From NCBI GenBank assembly GCA_014843695.1, contig CM026390.1:56909010-56973009 (forward strand): a DNA stretch of 64,000 bases. Direction: 5' to 3'. Below, piece after piece: positions 10,917-22,100 of the stretch (the first letter of the stretch is position 1; every line of letters starts with the position of its first letter). Made by a program: the position numbers and the translations under genes. The notes under the pieces are model-generated. The model was not told the origin of the DNA. It did not search any database and worked only from the letters and a program-made list of their open reading frames with translations. This stretch comes from Archivesica marissinica. Taxonomy: Eukaryota > Mollusca > Bivalvia > Venerida > Vesicomyidae.

Positions 10917-12866
10917 ACATGTATATAGCAGGTATCAGTTCTTTACTGTAGATAGCAGGTACCAGTTCTTTACTGTATATAGCCGGTATCAGTTCTTTAC
11001 TGTAGATAGCAGGTACCAGTTCTTTACTGTAGATAGCAGGTACCAGTTCTTTACTGTAGATAGCAGGTACCAGTTCTTTACTGTATATAGCAGGTATCAG
11101 TTCTTTACTGTAGATAGCAGGTACCAGTTCTTTACTGTAGATAGCAGGTACCAGTTCTTTACTGTATATAGCAGGTATCAGTTCTTTACTGTAGATAGCA
11201 GGTACCAGTTCTTTACTGTAGATAGCAGGTACCAGTTCTTTACTGTATATAGCAGGTATCAGTTCTTTACTGTAGATAGCAGGTACCAGTTCTTTACTGT
11301 AGATAGCAGGTACCAGTTCTTTACTGTATATAGCAGGTATCAGTTCTTTACTGTAGATAGCAGGTACCAGTTCTTTACTGTAGATAGCAGGTACCAGTTC
11401 TTTACTGTATATAGCAGGTATCAGTTCTTTACTGTAGATAGCAGGTACCAGTTCTTTACTGTAGATAGCAGGTACCAGTTCTTTACTGTATATAGCAGGT
11501 ATCAGTTCTTTACTGTAGATAGCAGGTACCAGTTCTTTACTGTAGATAGCAGGTACCAGTTCTTTACTGTATATAGCAGGTATCAGTTCTTTACTGTAGA
11601 TAGCAGGTACCAGTTCTTTACTGTAGATAGCAGGTACCAGTTCTTTACTGTAGATAGCAGGTACCAGTTCTTTACTGTAGATAGCAGGTACCAGTTCTTT
11701 ACTGTAGATAGCAGGTACCAGTTCTTTACTGTATATAGCAGGTACCAGTTCTTTACTGTAGATAGCAGGTACCAGTAATTTACTGTAGATAGCAGGTACC
11801 AGTTCTTTACTGTAGATAGCAGGTACATGTTCTTTACTGTAGATAGCAGGTACCCGTTCTTTACTGTAGATAGCAGGTACACATTCTTTACTGTAGATAG
11901 CAGGTACACATTCTTTACTGTAGATAGCAGGTAACCGTTCTTTACTGTATATATCAGATACCAGTTCTTTACTGTAGATAGCAGGTACCCGTTCTTTACT
12001 GTAGATAGTAGGTACACGTTCTTTACTGTAGATAGCAGGTACACATTCTTTACTGTAGATAGCAGGTACACATTCTTTACTGTAGATGGGCAGGTACCAA
12101 TTCTTTACTGTAGATAGCAGGTACACATTCTTTACTGTAGATAGCAGGTACCAGTTCTTTACTGTAGATAGCAGGTACCAGTTCTTTACTGTAGATAGCA
12201 GGTACACGTTCTTTACTGTAGATAGCAGGTACACATTCTTTACTGTAGATAGCAGGTACACATTCTTTACTGTAGATAGCAGGTACCAATTCTTTACTGT
12301 AGATAGCAGGTACACATTCTTTACTGTAGATAGCAGGTACACGTTCTTTACTGTAGATAGCAGGTACACGTTCTTTACTGTAGATAGCAGGTACACGTTC
12401 TTTACTGTAGATAGCAGGTACACATTCTTTACTGTAGATAGCAGGTACCAGTTCTTTACTGTAGATAGCAGGTACACATTCTTTACTGTAGATAGCAGGT
12501 ACCAGTTCTTTACTGTATATAGCAGGTACACATTCTTTACTGTAGATAGCAGGTACCAGTTCTTTACTGTAGATAGCAGGTACCAGTTCTTTACTGTAGA
12601 TAGCAGGTACCAGTTCTTTACTGTATATAGCAGGTACACGTTCTTTACTGTAGATAGCAGGTACATGTTATTTACTGTAGATAGCAGATACACGTTCTTT
12701 ACTGTAGATAGCAGGTACACGTTCTTTACTGTAGATAGCAGGTACACGTTCTTTACTGTAGTTAGCAGGTACCAGTACTTTACTGTAGATAGCAGATACC
12801 AGTTCTTTACTGTAGATAGCAGGTACCAGTTCTTTACTGTAGATAGCAGGTACCAGTTCTTTACTT
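10917..12866. repeat. 27-bp minisatellite with 81-bp higher-order unit
   Basis: About 72 copies of a 27-bp unit (TACTGTAGATAGCAGGTACC plus AGTTCTT). Because 27 is divisible by 3 and the unit has no stop in several frames, open frames up to 619 codons exist on both strands; they are pure repeats of nine residues and should not be annotated as proteins. From about 10980 to 11600 units alternate GATAG, GATAG, TATAG, giving an 81-bp trimer repeated about eight times. After 11800 the ACCAGTTC module is partly replaced by ACACATTC and ACACGTTC. Confidence 0.97.
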
Positions 12867-13283
12867 AATGCTGCTAATAATGTCAGTACAAATATTTATT
12901 TTCTTTTTGAAAGAATGAAATTTATATGGCTATTGATGTTAATTAATTGTTAATTCTTATGTACTAAATATTACCAGTTAAAATTTATAAATGTTAATAT
13001 TTGAATTAAGAGGTCACTTAGTTTAAACAATATTTTATTTCTTTAAATATACATAGACTTATACATAGTATGTACATACATGTAGGATTGAGGAGAAAGC
13101 AACTTGCTTATATGGTTACCTCTTTCCTAGAGGTCACTTCTAAGGTCATTATTATATAATGCAATGTAGCAGTTATACAGTATAACTGTTCATTGTGGGA
13201 GACATATTTAAAGCTTAGGGATGCCTTTGTAGAAGTTTACTGTTTTGGGATACCTTGGTAGATGCTTCAAGTATATGGGTACC
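12867..13283. other. Unassigned AT-rich sequence
   Basis: Single-copy sequence between the 27-bp array and the TTAA MITE. Nothing recognisable on either strand. Confidence 0.5.
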
Positions 13284-13528
13284 TTAACCCTTTCAACACC
13301 ACAGACCTCTAAATTGGCTTACAAAAAAGTGTAGATCCAGATGAGCCGGCTCGTGATGAGCCGTCTCATCAGGATCTGCACTTTTTTCAAGTAATATAAC
13401 TATTTTTAGAGAAAAAAAATACCCATTTTGATAAATGAACTGATCCAAATGTAATTTTGTTATTAATTTATTGGTCTAAAAATATCATGGACCAGTCCAT
13501 GTCAGTTACTTGGTGTTGAATGGGTTAA
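13284..13528. mobile_element. TTAA-flanked MITE (piggyBac-like)
   Basis: Element 13288-13524 (237 bp) flanked by TTAA on both sides (13284-13287 and 13525-13528). Terminal inverted repeats CCCTTTCAACACCA and, read on the other strand, CCCATTCAACACCA differ at one of 14 positions. TTAA target duplications and CCC...GGG ends are typical of piggyBac-type elements. There is no room for a transposase. An internal hairpin (13323-13388) pairs AAAAAAGTGTAGATCC with its near-complement and includes GAGCCGGCTC. Confidence 0.85.
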
Positions 13529-15328
13529 TGTATGTTTACAGTTCAACTATCATGTAGTTAGTATATAGAACATATATTTTTTACAAAAATCACATAGTTG
13601 TTGTGGTGTGATTTGGTAAGATATGATGATTTTCTTTTTTAATTGTGTTTGGTGCATGCAGTATACACGTGTAATTAACTACCTGTATTATGGTAGTACG
13701 TATGTAGCGTGTACATTTATGTTGTTAGAGATAGAAGAATGATATTGTAATGCCTTGAGTTTACCAGTGATGCTCAACATACATTTTTGTTTATAAACTA
13801 TGGGTGGCAATGTGCATATTCCGAGTTACAATGTGCATATTCCGAGTTACAATGTGCATATTCCGAGTTACAATGTGCACATATTGTCAGTTAATCCTTG
13901 AAATGCATGGCAGGTTAAAATATTTGTGACTTATGGCAGCCATTGTTTTAGAAGTACTTTGATCGACAATCGCATTGCATTGTGGGTAGCACATTAATAC
14001 ACTTGTCATCTCAAGGCAACAGTAATGTAATATAGTGTTTATATATGAATGAAGCAAAGCCTCAAACCAAGCTCATGCATAGATATTGTCATTTGGAGTA
14101 GTTATAAGTATCTAAATAACATGAAATAGGCACTACATATCTACGGGGGAACCAATTAATGGTTGATGTCAAAATCATTTACTGAACTAGACATTATAGG
14201 AGAAATATGACTAGATCCCCGCGAGTGGTTTGACATCTAAGGACGATAGACTGATGACAATGATTTTCTTGTGGTCGTCGAGTGTGCAGGTGCGCATGCA
14301 TGGTTGCTAAGTGTTGACTGTTCTGTAAACAGAATAAAAATGAAATGGCGGCCATTTTCTCTCGATTCAAAATGGATACGTTTTCAATTGCGATTATCCA
14401 AAATAAACTATTTCCAACAATGTGTTAAACCAATAGTGTTAAACCAATGTGTTATTGCATTTGTTCAATTGTCATGTATTTTATTTGCTGAAAAATGTTT
14501 ATACTGTACCATAATATTGTAGATAATCTGCAACAATTGGAGTCAAAACCATAATTACCATATCAATTAGAACTGGGAAACCCTAATGTGTATTTATGTG
14601 TCGGTGAATCTCATTTGATTTAAGATGACATGGATTTATTTTATCTAGCGCCATGTAGATGCTAGTTCTTTTCAAGAAATCAAACTTCCGGTAAACGAAT
14701 ATTATTTTTTTGTATAAATAGACTTGGGAGCGTTGCATACGGTACAATACCGATTTTTGGTTACTTTAAAAATTATTATTTATAGTGACCATTATAAATA
14801 TTGGGACCGATTAATAGATAGCCAGAGTATTATTGGCCAGAGTAATATATTTAATCCTATGCGTAAATGCACGAAATGAACAATTTTAATTAGTAAGATA
14901 TTGTTATATAAGTGTGTTTTAATTAAGATATAAGCCTCAAACTGATCCAATATGTAACATATTGGCTCTGTATTTGGCGCTACGTGCCTCACAGTCTAAT
15001 ATTTTAAATATTGGATCGTTTTCGACTTATATCCTAGACATACTGGTAGTAGCAGAATCCATTTTAATGATATGTGCAGAATATACAACTGTTTTGGTGT
15101 ATTGAAGAGTTTGATTAGGGTGTAAATACCTTGCACGATTAGTTGATAAACTAGAACTTGATACGTGAAACTAAACATTTTTACCATTCATGATACTGAA
15201 GCATTACTTTAGTCAGTATTGCTCTTCAATTAAATTGTTGTCGTTATTGAATAAATTTTATTGAAGCATTTAAATCTTTATCTCAGTAAACATTGTTGTA
15301 CTTCCACTCCGATTATATATGTCTGTTG
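13529..15328. other. Unassigned intergenic sequence
   Basis: No exon recognised. It contains three tandem copies of a 21-bp unit (CAATGTGCATATTCCGAGTT, 13808-13877). AAATGGCGGCCATTTT at 14341-14358 resembles a YY1-type promoter motif but has no gene evidence next to it. Confidence 0.5.
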
Positions 15329-15586
15329 CAGGGATCATTCTAGAGGGCGATGTGTGGGCGACATCGTCCTCTGGGGGCCCCACTTCTCCTTTTTGGTTTT
15401 TATGATTTTGTCTAGTAAGATACACTGGCCCGTTATAAAGCACCTCTTCTATTCAAATGTTATATTTAATGGTTGTACTGTGCATTTTAACCCTATTTTG
15501 CAGAAGTATATTAAAGAACACCATTTAAGGAAGCGATCACGCGCTTTCTCACTTCTCCCAAATATTCTGACCTAGAATGAACCCTG
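15329..15586 (+). mobile_element. CAGGG-TIR non-autonomous transposon, copy 1
   Basis: 258-bp element with inverted ends CAGGGATCATTCTAGAGG and (other strand) CAGGGTTCATTCTAGGTC. The same internal sequence occurs inverted at 24223-24459 (shared: GCACCTCTTCTATTCAAATG in related form, GGAAGCGATCACGCGCTTTC). CTGTTG directly flanks both ends here, a probable target duplication. CAGGG ends are hAT-like, but the flank is shorter than the usual 8 bp, so the superfamily is left open. Confidence 0.8.
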
Positions 15587-15699
15587 CTGTTGGCCTTTGG
15601 TCAGAGTCGACTTTTGTTCATTGTTGAGTTGGCAGACTGACTATGTTAGTAGCTGGTCTGAAGTGGCAAGAGCCAAGGAAATAGAACGCTACCATCTTT

Positions 15700-15835
15700 T
15701 CTACTTTTTTTTTATTTTTAACGTCGCTATCGGTAGCCCATTTGAGCATCAGGCAGTTTACCTAACAACACCTTTCCTGGACAGGCTCCTGCAGTTAACC
15801 AGTACTTGGTACATCAATCTCCGTAACAAACTTCT
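15700..15835 (-). mobile_element. SINE-2, 5'-truncated copy
   Basis: On the - strand the body (GTTAACTGCAGGAGCCTGTC, AGGAAAGGTGTTGTTAGGTA) and tail (GGGCTACCGATAGCGACGTT, then A-rich AAAATAAAAAAAAA) match SINE-2. The tRNA-like head is absent, as expected for 5' truncation. Confidence 0.75.
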
Positions 15836-16269
15836 TTTCTACTCTCAGATCTTTTATACTTCAAAACTTTTGATTCAGAAACGAAGCAAGGTGTCCTTCA
15901 AAATAACAGAGGTTACAGTATATCAAGACGATACGACCTGGTCGCTATAACCAAGAATCTGTACATGGTCTAAACTCTTCATATCTGGTCACCTTCCCTA
16001 CGTCCCCAGTAATGTGGGTCAACGTTTGGGTGTCCCGCGAAGAAACCGTCTAACCTCTTGTGTAATCTACGCTGTCACCATAGTGTCATCTTAACGTTGT
16101 TCGTATTCGCCTCGATGCCCCTTCTTGTGATCATTGTGTATGGTCATGATCTACAGGAGTCGACTGGCAGCAGCGACCCCATTATCGCTGATCCTGCGCT
16201 TGCACAGCTACGTCTTTGCTGTTTGTTTATGAAGAAAATGGTGTCAAGTAAAAATAGACCCGAAAGGTA
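15836..16269 (+). other. Unassigned sequence with an open frame and donor-like site
   Basis: A + frame from about 16013 to 16267 stays open, contains ATGCCCCTTCTTGTGATC and a hydrophobic run (LTLFVFASMPLLVIIVYG), and ends at a good donor motif GAAAG|GTATGT (16268). It could be a signal-peptide exon of an unknown gene, but I see no partner exon, and the donor lies beside a dispersed repeat. Treated as unproven. Confidence 0.2.
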
Positions 16270-16273
16270 TGTT

Positions 16274-16366
16274 GTTATTAACATATTTATTTTCTATCAT
16301 GTACATGATTACTTACAACAATTCAATTAAGGAATTGGACAGAAAGCAGCTTACGGTTGTCCTCTC
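16274..16366 (-). mobile_element. Dispersed 3'-end fragment (unknown SINE/LINE), copy 1
   Basis: AACATATTTATTTTCTATCA followed by TTACAACAATT, AAGGAATTG, ACAGAAAGC and GGTTGTCCTCTC recurs at 33839-33945. On the - strand it ends in GAAAATAAATATGTT, like the A-rich 3' end of a retroposon. Confidence 0.65.
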
Positions 16367-16712
16367 CTCGAAGACGGAATGATGTTGTCTGTCCCCATGT
16401 TCTATGTAGTGCCTACTAGTGATGTGCACACCTCGGAGGATCTGAGTGGAACTTTCATGAGAATGTGACTTGCCAGTCAGATTTTGAGAAAGATGTTAGT
16501 TTCTCAGCAGAGACAGATTTCCTTTTCCCAATGGAGAGTTTCAGTTTCCAATGTTATAAAACCTAATATCGGTAGTAACTATTGTGTTGTCGTTAAATAA
16601 AATCAATATATAGAATAAATAAAACTAAAATATAAAATACAAGGCTGATTGGGGTCTGCTGTGCAAACAAAAGACAATGTCAACATTTTAAATATATTTT
16701 ATTTCCATATAT

Positions 16713-18145
16713 GATCTCCATCTGTCTATTGCAAATATACATTACAGCTAGTGATAAACCAATTATCGCTAAGTCGCCGACAATCGTTCGCTGGCATTGA
16801 CGGTAATCGATTATAATCGACGAGTCTTTTTTTGTCTCTTACTTTTATGTTTGTTTATACCTCAAATAAAACCACGATTTACTATTGGCTGTATTTTATT
16901 AGCAAAAAAAATTGCACGTTTGCAACAACAATTCTAACTGTATCTAGTACTAGACTTTTCACTAGTATGTCACTAAGCGTTCTGTCCTCCATTAACTAAA
17001 CACTAATTTTATATCAGATGGCAGTCTACTAACTTAAAGTCTAGTACTCAGATATAACTGAGTAACTAATTTGTCGAAACTAGTAACTTGTAAGTAATTT
17101 ATTAGTACTAAATAGATTGTACAAATTAGATGGAATGATTTTGATTTATAACTATATCAATTGCCCGATTAATAATCAATTATCTAATCGGTTTACCCGT
17201 CGATTATGGAAACCGATGCACATCACTAATTACAGCGTCCATCTTGACTTTCGATCTCCATCTGTCTATAGCAAATATATATTACAGCATCCATTTTGAC
17301 TTGCGATCTTCATCTGTCTATAGCAAATATACATTACAGCGTCCATCTTGACTTGCGATCTCCATCTGTCTATGGCAAATATACATTACAGCGTCCATCT
17401 TGACTTGCGATCTCCATCTGTCTATGGCAAATATACATTACAACGTCCATCTTGACTTGCGATCTCCATCTGTCTATAGCAAATATACATTACAGCGTCC
17501 ATCTTGACTTGCGATCTCCATCTGTCTATGGCAAATATACATTACAGCGTCCATCTTGACTTTCGACCTTCATCTGTCTATGGCAAATATACATTACAGC
17601 GTCCATCTTGACTTTCGATCTCCATCTGTCTATGGCAAATATACATTACAGCGTCCATCTTGACTTGCGATCTCCATCTGTCTATAGCAAATATACATTA
17701 CAGCGTCCATCTTGACTTGCGATCTCCATCTGTCTATAGCAAATATACATTACAGCGTCCATCTTGACTTGATCTTCATCTGTCTATAGCAAATATACAT
17801 TACAGCGTCCATCTTGACTTGCGATCTGTCTATGGCAAATATACATTACAACGTCCATCTTGACTTGCGATCTCCATCTGTCTATAGCAAATATACATTA
17901 CAGCGTCCATCTTGACTTGCGATCTCCATCTGTCTATGGCAAATATACATTACAGCGTCCATCTTGACTTGCGATCTCCATCTGTCTATGGCAAATATAC
18001 ATTACAGCGTCCATCTTGACTTGCGATCTCCATCTGTCTATAGCAAATATATATTACAGCGTCCATCTTGACTTGCGATCTCCATCTGTCTATAGCAAAT
18101 ATACATTACAGCGTCCATCTTGACTTGCGAACTCCATCTGTCTGT
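16713..18145. repeat. 52-bp minisatellite, split by a hAT insertion
   Basis: About 18 copies of a 52-bp unit (CATCTTGACTTGCGATCTCC, CATCTGTCTATAGCAAATAT). The first unit is interrupted at 16749-17228 by the transposon listed separately; the repeat resumes in register after it. Small variants (TATGGC for TATAGC, TTTCG for TTGCG) are scattered. Confidence 0.95.
16741..17236. mobile_element. hAT-type MITE with perfect 8-bp target duplication
   Basis: Element 16749-17228 (480 bp) begins TAGTGATAAACC and ends GATGCACATCACTA, so the outer seven bases are exact inverted repeats. Subterminal AATTATCG/AATCGGTTTACC motifs recur inverted. ATTACAGC is duplicated exactly at 16741-16748 and 17229-17236. 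Removing the element and one copy restores the 52-bp repeat seamlessly, which proves insertion into a pre-existing array. An 8-bp duplication with these ends is diagnostic of the hAT superfamily. No transposase frame is present. Confidence 0.93.
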
Positions 18146-18275
18146 AACGATTACATATTAGATTGTCCATTTTGACATTAAATGTCGAGCTTTCTATAGT
18201 AATTATATCATATCATCCATTTTGACATTCAATGTCCAGTTTTCTATAGCATATATTCCTGGTATCACCCGTTAT
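18146..18275. repeat. Degenerate edge of the 52-bp array
   Basis: TGTCCATTTTGACATTAAAT and ATCATCCATTTTGACATTCA with TTTCTATAGTAATTATAT repeat the order of modules of the 52-bp unit at lower identity, suggesting older units at the array edge. Confidence 0.6.
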
Positions 18276-18295
18276 GCCATGTCGAGGTTTAAATA

Positions 18296-18495
18296 TTTCA
18301 TTAAATATACATTACCGGTAGATCACCAAATGTTAACATTCAATGTATATAGTAACATTTCATTAAATATACATTACCGGTAGATCACCAAATGTTAACA
18401 TTCAATGCATATAGTAACATTTCATTAAATATACATTACCGGTAGATCACCAAATGTTAACATTCAATGCATATAGTAACATTTCATTACATCAA
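18296..18495. repeat. 62-bp tandem repeat, three copies
   Basis: Three nearly identical units (AAATATACATTACCGGTAGA, TCACCAAATGTTAACATTCA). It shares the phrases AAATATACATTAC and ACATTCAATG with the neighbouring 52-bp family, so it may be a secondary expansion of it. Confidence 0.9.
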
Positions 18496-18553
18496 CCATT
18501 TTGACACTCGTGATAAAAATATTCATTACACACACACATTTGTCTTTAAATCT

Positions 18554-18559
18554 TTTATT
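18554..18559 (-). promoter_or_regulatory. Candidate JMJD8 polyadenylation signal
   Basis: AATAAA on the - strand about 500 nt past the JMJD8 stop codon. It is the nearest one I noticed; use is not proven. Confidence 0.3.
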
Positions 18560-19057
18560 TATCACATAATTGTTCTTGTATTCAGTGTAATACAGCCATC
18601 ACATATTTTCTTGTAAGCACACGCGTGTAATACAACCTGAAAGGATTCCGATTGGTCGCATTATTTAACACATTCCGATTCGACCTATAGTTTGCAACTA
18701 TCCTTCGTGTCTTCTTTGTTGAAAATCATTCAAATGCTAAATATGCACTAGCAGACACAGTATAGTGATTACAAGTGTTGTGTTGATTATTTGCATGGTG
18801 TTGTTTGATTCTCAGGGATTATTTACTACGGCGTATGGAAGCACCATACCGATGTCGTGGAATGTAATATGGCTCAACAGTATACTGGCAATCAGAATTG
18901 TTTCTTTTCTAATTTATGCTTGTTGTTACTGTGGTAATGTGATAAACTTGTTTCATAAAATATGGTATGAAATCACCATGAGTGTAAGATCCTATATACA
19001 TATATATTGCTTTAGCATGAAACATTTAAAATATGTCGACAAGATTGTTGAAAGCTG

Positions 19058-19138
19058 TCATCCAAGGAATGTAGATATAAAAACACTAGTGTCAATATTC
19101 AATGTACCATGCCACCATCGGTCTGGAAAATATATGAT
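19058..19138 (-). CDS. JMJD8: JMJD8 exon 9 (terminal)
   Basis: 26 codons plus TGA; acceptor TTCTGTTTCAG. Starts IIYFPDRWWHG (distal His252) and ends FISTFLG. The 125-codon + strand frame at 18765-19142 is a shadow of this exon and its 3' UTR. Confidence 0.94.
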   Translation of the reverse strand: MIYFPDRWWHGTLNIDTSVFISTFLG

Positions 19139-22100
19139 CTGAAACAGAAATATTCAACATCTATAGTTATAGGACATAAAACAGAGTGCCAAGCTTACAT
19201 ACAATATATCAATAAGTTATAACTGGTCACCAGAGTACCAAGCTTACATACAATATATCAATAAGTTATAACTGGTCACCAGAGTACCAAGCTTACATAC
19301 AATATATCAATAAGTTATAACTGGTCACCAGAGTACCAAGCTTACATACAATATATCAATAAGTTATAACTGGTCACCAGAGTACCAAGCTTACATACAA
19401 TATATCAATAAGTTATAACTGGTCACCAGAGTACCAAGCTTACATACAATATATCAATAAGTTATAACTGGTCACCAGAGTACCAAGCTTACATACAATA
19501 TATCAATAAGTTATAACTGGTCACCAGAGTACCAAGCTTACATACAATATATCAATAAGTTATAACTGGTCACCAGAGTACCAAGCTTACATACAATATA
19601 TCAATAAGTTATAACTGGTCACCAGAGTACCAAGCTTACATACAATATATCAATAAGTTATAACTGGTCACCAGAGTACCAAGCTTACATACAATATATC
19701 AATAAGTTATAACTGGTCACCAGAGTACCAAACTTACATACAATATATCAATAAGTTATAACTGGTCACCAGAGTACCAAGCTTACATACAATATATCAA
19801 TAAGTTATAACTGGTCACCAGAGTACCAAGCTTACATACAATATGTCAATAAGTTATAACTGGTCACCAGATTACCTATCTTTGGTTCCTGCATATTATT
19901 GCTGCCCAGTGAGTATACATACAGTCTACATCTGTTATGTCAAAGTCGGTTATGTCGAATTCTCCGGTTATCTCGAAGTCGGATTAAAGTCCCGTTTCAG
20001 ACACTATCATTTTACATATAACTGGCTCCGTTTATAAATTTTGGTTATGTCAAAGTATTTTGCTCGGTCCGACGGAATTCGACATAGTGGTTGTAGACTG
20101 TACTCAGCTTGGAGCAACTAGCTATGTATACAGAATGCAGCATTTATATCCATATTACAATATTGAAACTTCCATACAAAATATGTCGATGCATCCATCT
20201 AATAACTGCTTACTAATGAGCACTGTACATAGTTGTATATGAGTAGTAAATTGATTCTACCAGTTCTCCTCCAATGACTGACAAATTGATGAATGATAAT
20301 AAGTATTGAAGAACTGATGTCCAGTGGAAGATGACATTTTCTCTGTCACTGCTTGAGTTGCATATTCCTCCGCGGTTGTACTTGTGTATTTTAGCTATTT
20401 TCTGACAATCATGAAGAGTTAATTATGAAGTAATATATTCTAATGAATTTGTTTAGTCTGTAGTTAATTTTGACAGTAAACAGAAACTAACTTGAAAATT
20501 ATACCGGAACCATTTCTTATAACGGACGTTAACATCAGTGGGTGTGCGGCTGTGTATTGTAGTGATATTTGTGTTTATTAGTGTAAGATAAGATTTTATT
20601 TCATCTCTGGCAAACATCATTCATGGAAATACAAATTTCGGTCACCATTCGATGAAATAAAATATCCTATCTTACACTAATAAAAACACATATCCTCTAA
20701 ATCTATAATGGTACATTCCAAGCTGCAATACCTACCTCTACTCAGTTAATGGTACATTCCAAAATTGGATTACCTACCTCGCCTTGGTTAATGGTACATT
20801 CTGAGATGGATTACCTACCTCTCCTCAGTTAATGGTACATTCCAAGATGGGATTACCTACCTTGCCTTGGTTAATGGTACATTCCAAGATGGGATTACCT
20901 ACCTCTCCTTGGTTAATGGAACATTCTGAGATGGATTACCTACCTCTCCTCAGTTAATGGTACATTCCAAGATGGGATTACCTACCTTGCCTTGGTTAAT
21001 GGTACATTCCAATATGGGATTACCTACCTCGCCTTGGTTAATGGTACATTCCAAGATGGGATTACCTACCTCTCCTCAGTTAATGGTACATTCCAAGATG
21101 GGATTACCTACCTCCCTTGGTTAATGGTACATTCCAAGATGGGATTACCTACCTCTCCTTGGTTAATGGTACATTCCAAGATGGGATTACCTACCTCGCC
21201 TTGGTTAATGGTACATTCCAATATGGGATTACCTACCTTGCCTTGGTTAATGGTACATTCCAAGATGGGATTACCTACCTCTCCTTGGTTAATGGAACAT
21301 TCCAAGATGGGATTACCTACCTCACCTTGGTTAATGGTACATTCCAATATGGGATTACCTACCTCTCCTTGGTTAATGGTACATTCCAAGATGGGATTAC
21401 CTACCTCGCCTTGGTTAATGGTACATTCCAAGCTGCAATACCTACCTCTCCTCAGTTAATGGTACATTCCAAAATTGGATTACCTACCTCGCCTTGGTTA
21501 ATGGTACATTCTGAGATGGATTACCTACCTCTCCTCAGTTAATGGTACATTCCAAGATGGGATTACCTACCTCTCCTTGGTTAATGGTACATTCCAATAT
21601 GGGATTACCTACCTTGCCTTGGTTAATGGTACATTCCAAGATGGGATTACCTACCTCGCCTTGGTTAAGGTACATCCAAGATGTACCTACCTCCCTGTTA
21701 ATGGTACATTCCAAGATGGGATTACCTACCTCGCCTTGGTTAATGGTACATTCCAAGCTGCAATACCTACCTCTCCTCAGTTAATGGTACATTCCAAGAT
21801 GGGATTACCTACCTTGCCTTGGTTAATGGTACATTCCAAGATGGGATTACCTACCTCGCCTTGGTTAATGGTACATTCCAAGATGGGATTACCTACCTCG
21901 CCTTGGTTAATGGTACATTCCAAGATGGGATTACCTACCTCGCTTGGTAATGGTACATTCAGTGATACCACTCCTGTTAATGTACGGATTACCTACCTCC
22001 TTGGTTAATGGTACATTCCAAGATGGGATTACCTACCTCTCCTCAGTTAATGGTACATTCCAAGATGGGATTACCTACCTTGCCTTGGTTAATGGTACAT

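Noticed and set aside
10807..12868. Long open frames (323, 619, 260 codons) on both strands
   Set aside because: The 27-bp unit is divisible by 3 and stop-free in several frames, so they translate into monotonous nine-residue repeats with no start context, splice logic or non-repeat domain.
16058..16330. 90-codon + frame with a hydrophobic N-terminus and good donor site
   Set aside because: No in-frame ATG at the start, no downstream partner exon found, and its 3' part is a dispersed repeat also seen at 33839. Kept only as an unproven note.
18765..19142. 125-codon + frame with hydrophobic stretch
   Set aside because: It overlaps JMJD8 exon 9 and the 3' UTR on the - strand, where the conserved YFPDRWWH frame is clearly the coding one. 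It has no ATG at its start.
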